NCBI RefSeq assembly: GCF_011397635.1
Contig: NC_064769.1
Location: 40,766,033 to 40,830,032 of the forward strand
Source of the DNA: Epinephelus fuscoguttatus
Taxonomy: Eukaryota; Chordata; Actinopteri; Perciformes; Serranidae
Reading direction: 5' to 3'
Length of the DNA stretch: 64,000 bases
The notes beneath the pieces are model-generated. The model had not been told where the DNA came from. It saw only the letters and a program-made list of their open reading frames with translations, and searched no databases. The position numbers and the translations under genes are program-made. How positions within the stretch are numbered: the first letter of the stretch is position 1; the number at the start of each line of letters is the position of its first letter. Of the stretch, positions 32,137-42,549 are shown piece after piece.

Positions 32137-34830
32137 AAGGCAAGGCAAGTTTATTTGTATAGCACAATTCAACACAAGGTAATTCAAAGTGCTTTACAGA
32201 GACATTAAAAGCAACAAGACACAGTTTAAAACAATAAAAACAGTTGATTAAAAAGGGAAATAGAAATTGAGAATGATAGTGATAATAATAAAATACAGTA
32301 ACATAAAATAAAAACAGGCTCAATACATTGAACAGTCAGGATAAGAAAAGAAGTAGAATAATAAAAGGCATAAATCAGCAGTGTGTAGTTAAAAAGTACA
32401 GGCAGTAGAATACAGCAGGTAAGTATTTAATCTAAGAGTATGCTTCAGTAAACAATAATGTTTTTAGCCCTGATTTAAAGGAGCTGACAGTTTGAGCAGA
32501 CCTCAGATCTACAGGAAGTTTGTTCCACAGGTGAGGAGCATAATAACTGAAAGCTGCCTCAACTTGCTTGGTTCTTGTTCTTGGAACACACAACAAACCT
32601 GTTCCAGATGACCTAAGGGGCCTGGATGCTTCGTAGGGAACCAGTAGATCAAGCATGTATTTTGGTCCGAGACCATTCAGGGCTTTGTAGTGATGAAGCG
32701 AACATCGGTGCCTGGAATTGGGCCAGATGGTTCCCGACCTCGTCTTCACCTTCTCTTCAAATCATCCTCTGTGTCGGTTTAGTATCTTAGGTTCGGTTGG
32801 CTGGTACTCAGAGAAACACTGGAGACAAATAGAATCTGGTACAATTGAGTTTAATGTGTTCACAAGCAGCAACACATACAACTCATGAGTCAGGCTCCGG
32901 AGCAAGACTGAAGTTTCACTTTCTGAGCTCTCTCTTTTATGCTGGTGAAGATTCGAGAGAATCTCCACCCTTTTTCCTTTAGCCCTTCCTACCCGGGCCC
33001 AAATCTGTTGGTGGCAAGCCTTTTTGCCTTTGTCCACACATGCCCAATCATGCCCGGACATGTCTTAATGGTGTAATCTTTTTCCCTCGGCCTGGAAATC
33101 CCCAAACTCTCCCACCATTAGGTTTGAACTCAGGTACACTCTTTTTTTTTTAAACATATGGAACTTAGGGACTATTTTCTAGTCCCTTCATGCAATTGCC
33201 TTCATGCAATTTGAAACCTTAGAGTGTATGTGTGTGTCTATTATTACACTTCCAAGCAATACATGGTATGGTATGTGTGTGTGTTTTCTATATATGAATA
33301 CATAAACTTGTGTAAAAGTGTTTCACCATATATGGATACATAAAAACATTATTATGTGAACTGTCAACCTTAATCAACTTATGCAAAATAAACATTTACC
33401 TGATTAATGATTAAATCTTACACTACAGTACACCAGCAGTAAGATTTTAAAATCTATTCTTTGACTCACAGGAAGCCAGTGTAGCGATTTAATGACTGGT
33501 GTAATATGGTCCAGTTTCCTGGTGTTTGTAAGGACTCTGGCGGCAGCGTTCTGAATCAGCTGCAGCTGTCTGATTGATTTTTTGTTAAGGCCTGTAAATA
33601 AGCCATTGCAATAATCCAACCTACTAAAAATGAATGCATGAATAAGTTTTTCCATATCTTGTTTAGCCAGAAACCCCTTAATTCTAGCCACATTTTTCAG
33701 GTGGTAATAGGCAGATTTAGTAATAAACTTTAAATGGCTGTTGAAGTTCAGGTCTGAGTCAATAATAACACCAAGATTTCTGTCGTGATTTGTAGCTGTC
33801 AATGACACAGAGCCAAGGTGGGCGCTGATCTTTGCCCTTTCATTTCTAGGGCTAAAAATTAACACCTCTGTCTTTTCTGGATTTAGCTGGAGAAAATTCT
33901 GGCACATCCAGTCACTGATTTCATGAATACAGTTACTCAATGAGAGTAAGGGACTGTAGTCGTGTGATGACACTGAGATATAGAGTTGTGTGTCGTCGGC
34001 ATACGTATGATAGGAGATGTTGTGATGTTCCATAGTCTGGGCTAGGGGTAGCATATAGATGTTGAATAGAAGTGGTCCGAGAATTGACCCTTGAGGAACC
34101 CCACATGTGATCGTAGTTCGCTCAGATTCATGATTACCAATTGACACAAAAAAGTCCCTATCTTGTAAGTAAGATTTGAACCTTTGTAGCACAGTGCCGG
34201 TGAGTCCCACCCACTTTTCCAATCTGCTCAGTAGTATGTTATGATCAACTGTATCAAATGCAGCACTGAGATCTAGTAATACCAGGACAGAGGATTTGCA
34301 TGCATCATTATTCTGATGAATATCATTTAAGACGTTGATAACTACAGTCTCAGTGCTGTGATGTGGCTGAAATCCAGACTGAAATGTGTTGAAAAGATTG
34401 TTTTGCATCATAAAAGTATGGATTTGCTGAAAGACAACCCTTTCAATGATTTTCCCCAAAAATGGCAGATTTGATATTGGCCTATAGTTACTAATTGTTG
34501 CGGCGTCCAGATTTGATTTTTTTTAGGAGAGGTTTTATTACTGCAGTTTTCAAGGCCTGGGGAAACTGGCCTGCTTTAAGAGAAGTATTTATTATCTGCA
34601 GTACATCCGGAGCTATGCAGTTAAAAATGGTTTTTAAAAAAGTGTGAAGGCAGAATATCAAGGCAGCATGTTGTGGGCTTTAATTTTGAAACCGTTTCTG
34701 TTAGAGTTGTGTAATCTAGGAGGCTAAAATGTCCTAGATTAACTGGAGGACAGGAAGGCACAAGTGTTATCATTCCTGAGCTGGAGCTGCACACTGCCTG
34801 TCTTATCTGTAATATTTTGTAATATTAATA
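32137..34830 (-). mobile_element. L2-like LINE with 3' end, split by an LTR-type insert
   Basis: The reverse transcriptase (34459-33404) shows [37 protein letters not shown] and FSRLDYCNGL, then continues after the insert at 32749-32432 with YKALNGLGPKYM and ends LKTLLFTEAYS-stop. The 3' UTR ends near 32137 with GCTATACAAATAAACTTGCC. The 5' part degrades above 34500. The reverse transcriptase frame is open but the copy is truncated and interrupted. Confidence 0.9.
32690..33427 (-). mobile_element. LTR-type insert carrying an ISRE near its TATA box
   Basis: About 738 bp inserted within the VYKALN codons of the LINE. Termini are TGTAGTG/CACTACA and a 3-bp GTA flanks both sides. On the minus strand: CATAAAAGA (TATA-like, about 32941-32933), then GAAAGTGAAACT (ISRE, 32924-32912), an ATTAAA signal, and the stretch ending CTGGCCCAATTCCAGGCACC, which could be a primer binding site. 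A sister copy lies at 49625-50480. No gag or pol is present. Confidence 0.6.
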
Positions 34831-35468
34831 TTTTACAGAGCCACAGACAACACGATACAACACAAGCTTAGCTCGTTAACTAGCTAACCAGCCAGCTAAC
34901 GGTTAGCCTTCGAGCAAGACGCCAGTCCGGGGATGCATCGAAGTCAGAGCCTGACAGAGAAGTGTTAGGATGTAGGCATTTAGGGAGAGAATATTTTTGA
35001 ACAAAAGGCTGAGGCTGTGTGAGGTTTGAAAATAAAGGTCCACCACGTTAGTTAGCTAACGTGTTGCAATGTTAACGTTGTCATATGAGCAGTGTAATGT
35101 TAACGTAACATTAAGGCTATACTTGTGTATGTGAATTAAAAAGTGGCGAACTGTGTGAAATTACAATAAGGTGTGTAACGTAATTGAAAAAAAACTAATG
35201 TGACATTTGACTGTCACATACAAAATATTAATAAGATTGCTGTATGATATAGACCTGTGCTTACACAACAATAGATGATGCACAGACAGAATATGAGGAC
35301 TGTGATGGCCACCACCTTTTTGTTTTGCTAAAATAAATTGATTATGATCTGTTAAACATTGAAGTAAGTTAAGTTGTATTGTTTGCATGTAATGGAGTCT
35401 GTTAAGTAGGTAACCTAACACATATATTACTTTTAATATCTATTTGTCTGTGTAAAGTTTTCCTCTAG
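34831..35468. other. No gene recognised; 5' flank of the THAP exon
   Basis: Repeated TTAACGTTA and TTAGCTAACG-type words near 34870-35110 resemble the promoter-like region of a THAP transposon. No ORF is supported. Confidence 0.35.
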
Positions 35469-35650
35469 GTGACCCAGACAGACTGGACCAGTGGACACTC
35501 AACACGAGGAGACAGAACTGGACTCCAAACAAGACTTCCCATCTGTGCAGTGAACACTTTGAGAGTCATCACTTCAGCACTGACTCCAGGATAAAGACAC
35601 CTTTTTTTCATACAGTACCTCACAAAGAGTCAAGAAACTTCTTAGTTTGA
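35469..35650 (+). pseudogene. C-terminal half of a THAP domain, single exon
   Basis: After the acceptor TTTTCCTCTAG at 35468 the frame reads DPDRLDQWTLNTRRQNW, then HLCSEHFESHHF and TVPH, stopping at 35648-35650. The W..NTRR..W and CSEHF (CxxH) signatures complete a THAP finger. The first half is not adjacent on this strand, although the fragment at 8613-8725 ends FPKDPD, which is where this exon begins. The exon ends in a stop 14 codons after the finger, so no full protein is made. Confidence 0.7.
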
Positions 35651-37740
35651 AATGATGAATTATTGTCCATAATACATTTAAATGCATTACATAAATTACT
35701 AATTGTCATACATTACTAAGTACTCGATTAGGGCACAGCTTGCTCCGTACTATTCCTGATAAGGTGAAATTACTGACACACCAGTGCAGTTTAGTGTTCC
35801 CCTGATGCAAAAGGCCAAATGAAGATTTTATTAATCAAGGAACATGACATATATTTACCAATTTTAACATTTTAGTGCCTTTTATGCAAAGACCCTTTAT
35901 CAAAGTGAGAACTACTACCTTTTTCCCCACACACAGTCTGTGAAGAACCAATGGAAAAAATATTCTCATAATGAGACAGCTGAACATAGCATGATTCCAC
36001 AGTGGCAGTGAGCTTTGAGAACAGTTCAGTTTCCTTTTGATAGCAACAATTATTTTAATGTGGATGAACTGCATATTGTACATTCATACTCCAGTTGTCT
36101 TGATAGTACAGTTAAATTTAAAATCACATTCAAATATAAAGTCGAATATCTACAGAACTTAAACACAAAACTATTTTATGAATGACAGCCACTTACTCAG
36201 CAATAAGATCATTTTGGTGGTGAGTGGGCTTTTAACCAAGACAGGCTGTAGTCAATGTTTTCTACCTGTGTTTTTAACCTATTATCTTTCTCTCATGTAG
36301 GACACTTGTGGAAAGTTACAACGCCTCGGCCAATGTGATATTTACTCCACAGTAAAGAGGTTGTTTCAGAAGAAATTAAGATTTTGCAAATTATGACACT
36401 GGGTCCTAATCCATAGGTTTTATAATTACTGTTATAAATCTTTTCATTTATTCCATGTGTACTTTTTGTAACATTTTAAAATGGATGTTTTCATGAATGC
36501 AAGCTTTGACTTAATTTTGTTAAACTGTTTGTGAAATGGTTCGAATTTTTGTGATATAAAGTGGATCAGACAAAATTTACTTTAGAGTAAAAGGAATTTT
36601 TTTGAAAGCTGTCTTTCATCAGTTTCCTGTAATGATTGGAAATATAGTGGTGATTTAAACCTTTAACAAAATATAATAGTTATTAATGGCATCCTAATGT
36701 TTTCATTTATGTCTTAACATTTACCCAAGTTTGCATTTATCTTAGCAGAATGTAAAAAAAAAAAAAAAAAAAAGAAAAGCTGATGTTATGTGCTGGTTTT
36801 GTTTGGACATTTCTTTAAGACAAATGAAGAAAATTCACTGAGAAACTCTTCTTTTGTGAAAAACAAGGAAATATGTGCACACTGAATAGTTTTAAGTCCC
36901 GTAGGAGGTATTGTTTATTTGTGACATTGTGACATATGAGAAGGTTCTGTGGGTATTGCTCGGTGTTGAGACTTATATAGTGAGGCTAAAAAAGCCAACA
37001 CATAATTGGCTGATTATCTTTCTGTTTGCCTCACTATAAAAACGTCACAGTACCTTTGCCTGAGGAAGACCCTCTCAGAGTTGGCAACACAGCGAACAAG
37101 TGATACCTCCTTGGGGGCTTCAAAACTATTGTGTCCAGCTAATTCTTTGTTTTTCACTTTGAGCCCTTTTATCCAGTCACATTCTTCTGTGTTAAAACTG
37201 GACTTCTAACAGAGCAGCAAATAAAGGTCACTCTCCAAAATCTTCTCAGGCTCTGCTGCTGGGTGTAAGATGCTTAGTTATCTTCAAGTACAAAGTTAAA
37301 ATAATCAGGCCCACACAGAAATGGACAGCTTAATTTTTTGTCAGTGACAATGTTAAACATTAATGCTTAATGTTTTGTCTGTAGTATATGATTTGTTTGC
37401 CCTTTGAATTGACAGTCAGATTTGATTGTGAAATACAACATTCAGTCAGTAACAAAGACAAAGGGAGTGCAAATATAAATAGAATTTATTGAAATTTTAA
37501 ACAAGTTATAGATGAATATCAAAAACTCAACATTAGCCATGACAGCCTGGGCTATGATCAGGCCTAACAAAATGTGTCCTAAAGGCCAAATTCAAAAGCA
37601 GTGACACTGCCAACAGTAAGCAGTTCACTGCGTTTGGAGGTGGTCTTTAAGACAATTAACTAATTTACTTAAAAACATATAATTTCCCCTAGGTGTGAGA
37701 TGAATGTGTCTGATGTGAGGGTGCTCAATTATGGCACCAT
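35651..37740. other. No gene recognised
   Basis: AT-rich. A 20-base A run (36754-36773) may mark a retroposed tail. TATAGTGAGGC near 36978 and GCCTCACTATA near 37029 form a hairpin, and an AATAAA occurs near 37220. Confidence 0.4.
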
Positions 37741-38126
37741 TTAAACTATGAACAAATGTAGCCATAACACACATTTCCTGGCCTTATCAATCTTTGCTGG
37801 ATTGCCACCAGCCTCCCACCTGCACCTTTGGGCCAATGAAGAAACTATTATCTTAATGCCAGGATGCTGGAGGTGAAGCTGGTGCAGGTCCTCCTTCATC
37901 ATGCTGACACTGCTGACCTTCACCATGCCATTGCCGCCACAGTGGATGATGAGGACATCTGGTGCTGCTCTTCCTCGCAGGGAGTGCGAAAAGAAGGAGA
38001 GAAGGCCTCCCCACTGCAGTCAGCCAAACCAGCAGACACGGACGCCCGGCATGTTGAGGGTGCTTCCCAAGGTCTCTGCAGCTCTCTGGACACCACGCCG
38101 GACATAGCTGTCACCAATGATCCACA
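37741..38126 (-). pseudogene. SGNH-hydrolase-like remnant
   Basis: After an acceptor TTTCATATACACAG the minus strand reads TVWIIGDSYVRRGVQRAAE, then in shifted frames DVLIIHCGGN and KIIVSSLAQRCRWEAGG. GDS and GGN are the serine and asparagine blocks of the SGNH/GDSL fold. Domains of this sort are found in some fish tyrosine-recombinase retroelements. A stop after VCWFG and frame changes show it is broken. Confidence 0.55.
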
Positions 38127-38660
38127 CTGTGTATATGAAAGTAAAATGAGTGTAATAAATTATTAGCGTTATATATTTAAAAAAAAAGTTGAAGCGTTTT
38201 TTTTTTGTAAGATAACAGCTGAACCATTGTTTCAAAGTTTGTTGTATAACGTTAGTTTCAACTAAACTCAACTTACCTCAAGTTTCGTGAGGGAGCTGGC
38301 ACCAAGGGAGCAGCCAACACCACAGGGCTAGCCAAAGTAGCGTAGCTTCTTAGCCTCGTAGCTTCTTAGCCTCGTAGCTTCTTAGCCTAGCTTGTTAGCC
38401 TTAGCTAACTTAGCAGCGCCGAGCGAGGTGGGCGTGTTTAGGCAGCCAGGCTTCCTTTGGCCCGCCTCTTTGCCCATTTTTGATTGTCCGGGAGTTGGGC
38501 GGAGTCAGGCACTGCCAAGATGGCGACGTCCAGAGCGGAGTATTTTGAGCTTCAAATCCACTCTTCAGAAACGGACGGATGACGTCACGGCGACTACGTC
38601 CATTATTTTATACAGTCTATGATTGCAACCTCCTTTTGTTCTGGTAGGGGCTGAGGCAGT

Positions 38661-39227
38661 CTTACGCCAGATTTCCACTGGATGCGTGTCCGTTGCTGAA
38701 CAGCAGCGCTGGTTATGCGCTGCGTGCTCCGCCGTCCGTCAACACCCACCGGCTGCGTTTGCTGTGCGGAGCGGTGCAGCTCCGCCGGCAGACATCTGGG
38801 TGCACCTCCATGATTAACATCTCCTCGTCCATGGTGTCAGCAGGGTGAAATGACGTCTGGAAACCTCTGACCTGTTGACTTCAGGCCTGCCTCCACCCAT
38901 TATGACGTCTCCAAGGTGTAGTGCAGGGAAATATGATCCGCCGTGAACACTGTATATTTTATTTTGAAAATTAACTGGATGTTTTATTTTGTTTCTGTGT
39001 ACGACTTCCTGCCCCGCACGATCTGCTCTGTGCTGAATTGCTGCGTTGTGCTCCAGCGTCCGGCAAAAATAGAAGTCCTGCGTATCTGTTGCGGAGGGCT
39101 CCGGAGCTGTGACGGAGACGCAGCCGGTGGAAACACACACATTGACTAGAACTGAATCCTATCGGCTCGGCTGCCGTGCCTTAGCGCAGACGCAACCAAC
39201 ACGCATCTGGTGGAAATAGGCCGTAAG
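38661..39227. mobile_element. MITE of 567 bp
   Basis: The ends are imperfect inverted repeats, CTTACGCCAGATTTCCACTG at 38661 and its counterpart ending GGAAATAGGCCGTAAG at 39227. The inside is GC-rich with no transposase. TTA at the ends is compatible with a PIF/Harbinger family, which is inferred. Confidence 0.6.
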
Positions 39228-39450
39228 TGTGAGTCAGTCCCTCTATATAAGGCAGTTGAGGTTTGGGCTTGAGGCTGACAGGAGAGGCCGTGCTGTTGTG
39301 AACGTGTGCCCTTATGTTTAATTTATTATGAGTTAATTTTCCTCAGTTATTTGCTTGGCTCTTTGTTTGTTTTTGCCTAATTTGCACATGTAATGGCAAG
39401 CATTGTAAATAAATTTACACTTTGGTGGAGCCAAGAAGTCTGCTGAGTCT
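39228..39450 (+). mobile_element. Possible solo-LTR piece
   Basis: CTATATAAGGCAG at 39243 is followed about 165 bp later by AAATAAATTTACAC and a short downstream stretch, the spacing of an LTR R region. No terminal repeats were found. Confidence 0.25.
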
Positions 39451-40940
39451 GCCTACCTACCACCTTCCTTGACGCTCGAGCTAAACTATTTCACAGTTCT
39501 CAAGTTGACCTTTAAAACACATGTCGAAGCAATATACTCTGCTCACTTACATTCAGTCACACACTGGTTTACTGTTTCATGTATAGACTGTAATGGAGAG
39601 TTCCTAGGGTGCACTATTTTTAGCCCAGGCTAATATGGCCTGGAAATATGAATCGTTCTCAGGTTGCTCAGAAAAAGATTACACAGTTAAAATTGGCTTT
39701 GGCGAAAAAGGGAAAACCCATGCCACCATTATGTTTGGGCTCAGGTGGGCAGGAATCCACCTGCGCTCCACTTTAATGGTCTTGATTTTCCGGCTGAGGA
39801 AAATTCAAATAAAGTCATACGTAATCACCTGTAGAATAGAAACTCCATTGTAGGTTTTATCTAAACAGAGTTATTTGCATTATAAAAGCCGTTGTGGCGG
39901 TTCTAGTGTTAATGATTGTTTCCTCATTCATTCCAAAAAGGTTCACACGAGGGTGAAAAATGCGTTCTCTGCGTCTTCTTTCATCGTTGCGATGTCTTCT
40001 TGCAACAATAACCGCAGCCATGTATGGGCAATTACACATACAAACCGTTTGCACCTCCCTTTGACACGTGTTAAATATAGACGCAGTTTCTATGAGCAAA
40101 ACTGCTTTCAGGTTTGATAAATCACTTTGCGTGTGCTAAATTAATATATTTACATGTTTTCCTCCCAGTACACACACAATTGCGTGTAAACGCCCCATAT
40201 TGCATATTCATTGCTGCAAACGTACTAACTGAAAGCAGACGTGCTTTTTTGCACCTTTGAAAGATGCAACCCTTAGTGCGCACTGTTAGTACATCAGTTT
40301 GTACATTTTTTTGCACATGCAATGAGTTTGCACCCGTTTTTATACACGCAAACCTTTAGTAGATCCAGTCCTGAGTGTGATGTGACTCTGAACAAGCTGA
40401 AACTCGTGCACACGCACATCCAAATGGAGGAAGACAAAGGCCCTTTTTCTGTTTTTAAAAAGACTCTTATGGACGATCAGCTCAGTGCTTTGACACTAAT
40501 GGGAATAAACATGCAAAGTCTCCTCACAGCATATGAAAGATGAAAATATTCGAGGACCCCAAGAGAAAGTGTGCAGAACTATGAATTTGCTTTATTTGTT
40601 TTCACTGTCTTTATGTTAAATGTTAAATGTGCATTGTAGGTTGAGACGCGTTTGTTGTGGTTTGTGTGTTGATGTTTTGTGAATGATTCATTTTCAATAA
40701 ACAATCAATCAAATAAACAGAGGAGCTCCTGCAGCTCCCTCCTCTCTGGCTCTCTGATGTCACAGTGTGGAGCCTCAACACGCCAAGAGGAGGAGCACAA
40801 GGCTGCTCAGCTTACAGTGTGCTCAAAGGTTATTATGGGATGTATGCCCAGTGGAATGAAGAAGTGTCAGGAGCTTCTTTCTGATTGGTTGAGAGACGTT
40901 ATCACACACTGCTGCTGAGTGTTTACAGTCTCTGCTGCTG
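39451..40940. other. No gene recognised; upstream of the 683-aa gene
   Basis: An ORF at 40322-40543 reads DDQLSALTLMGIN, faintly like the tail of hAT transposases. A second CCAAT-type ATTGG lies at 40884-40888. Otherwise nothing. Confidence 0.35.
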
Positions 40941-40995
40941 ATTGGCTGCTGTGGTCACATGATTTCAGAGAATTGTCTCAGAGACAGTGAAACTT
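40941..40995 (+). promoter_or_regulatory. Interferon-type promoter module, copy 3
   Basis: In gene orientation: ATTGG (40941-40945), CACATGA, GAS-type TTCAGAGAA (40964-40972), then GACAGTGAAACT (40983-40994), an ISRE with one change from GAAAGTGAAACT. It drives the plus-strand gene. Confidence 0.7.
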
Positions 40996-41045
40996 AACAG
41001 GACAGACTGAGGTCAGAACTGCTGTGACTGCTGACACCTCAACAG
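40996..41045 (+). other. Noncoding exon 1 of the 683-aa gene
   Basis: The exon ends CCTCAACAG at 41045 with donor GTAAGAG. The orphan exon at 57944-57990 (minus) has the same sequence up to the same donor. No ATG is present. The exact start is not known. Confidence 0.65.
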
Positions 41046-42541
41046 GTAAGAGTCATGATCATCATCATCATCATCATCATCATCATACCACACAGTCTCT
41101 CTAACACTCCCTGATGTCTCTAACACTCCCTGATGTCTCTAACACTCCCTGATGTCTGATTTCTGCCTTCACAGCCCAGGGCTCGATTCACAGACACACA
41201 TAGTCACACAAGAGGAGTCATCTCCTCAAGACTGCAGGAAACATGACTATCTTGAGTCTATCTTTGTTCATCTTGTTGTTATTTCTAAATACGGAGAGAT
41301 CTAAAGGCAACCTTAGAAAAGACGTTTAGCCTGTAAAACCACACATTCCAAGAATTTATTAGCAGGGTTAATAAAAAACATATATCATTTTTGCATTACA
41401 CATGAGTGTACCACTTCCTTTAGCACTTTGTTTTCTTACTCAAAGGATTTTTAGGGGTGTCTGGTACGGCAACTAAATCAAATATGGCATCAAGCCAACC
41501 TTTGCTATCCTCTTCCCCTGAGTCTAATGGAGAAAGGACAGCACTGGAGCTAGCACTATAGCTGTCCTACTTCCCATATCCAGCAGCATCTTAAGGTCCA
41601 GGTACAGTCGGGCAGTGGTGAGCGGCTAGTGGCGAGTGCTTGCTGTCTGGTGACGAAAATTGTGTTGCGCAGCCACGTACCTCCCAAAAATTGAGACCAC
41701 GCGGCGAGGCGCCCATTGCGCTCCACGCGGCACCTCACGGTACTATGCCAGGGAAGACGTCGCGCACTAGAGACTTTTTTCACACCTTTACCGCGTCACT
41801 GTCGACTACACCTGAGCCTTTAGTGTTTGGTTTTCTTTTCCCATTTCTCCCTCAACTTTGTGCCCACACTCAGCTCAAAATCTATTTACTGAGATAAATG
41901 TAACTCCTGTGTTATGCCATGGTTTAAGTAATTCTATTATTCAATCCTTCGGGATAAATAAAATGTCTGTCCGTCTATCTATCTATCTATCTATCTATAC
42001 CTAAACTGCTGTTACCACTTCACTTGAAGTTTCTTCTCAGCTCCGACTAGTGAAGAAAATGAGCAAACACACATCATCGGAACAATATGTACTTGCATGC
42101 TGATAATTATCATGTGGTGAGGCAGGCTGCTACCAGTGTTAATTTTGGCAGCTATTTTCAATTTAAATTTAGTCATTACATGAATTTAGTTGTAAGTTTA
42201 AGTCATATTTTAGAAATTTCTGTCTTCCCAAAGGCAGTTGGCTTGGAATCTATTGGATTCGAACACCAACTTCGTTCAGGAGGTTCTCACTGGCTGTGAT
42301 CCAAGACATTTCCCACCAAATTAAATTCATTTGTTGCATGCAACTTCATGTCATGATATGGGTACCTCATTGATGGGCTAACCACAAGTATAATATCTAT
42401 GTGTTCTGGTGTGTCCATCCTCCTGATCTTGATGGACAGATCCCCCCTGGCTTGTATCAGTAATAGAAATTGTATTTTGCATTTGTTTGTATTTTGTCAA
42501 AGCACTTGCATGACGTCTTCTTTATCTGCTTTGTTGAACAG
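41046..42541 (+). other. Intron 1 of the 683-aa gene
   Basis: It begins with an ATC microsatellite (41055-41087) and three units of the large minisatellite (41095-41153, 21+19+19 bp). A transposon with tail GGGATAAATAAAATGTC and CTAT repeats occupies about 41560-41998. The stretch 42090-42240 matches intron 1 of the minus-strand paralogue. It ends TTTGTTGAACAG at 42541. Confidence 0.7.
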
Positions 42542-42549
42542 CACACACC

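Noticed and set aside
40322..40543. Possible hAT transposase C-terminus (DDQLSALTLMGIN)
   Set aside because: The likeness is limited to a few residues and no catalytic part is nearby.
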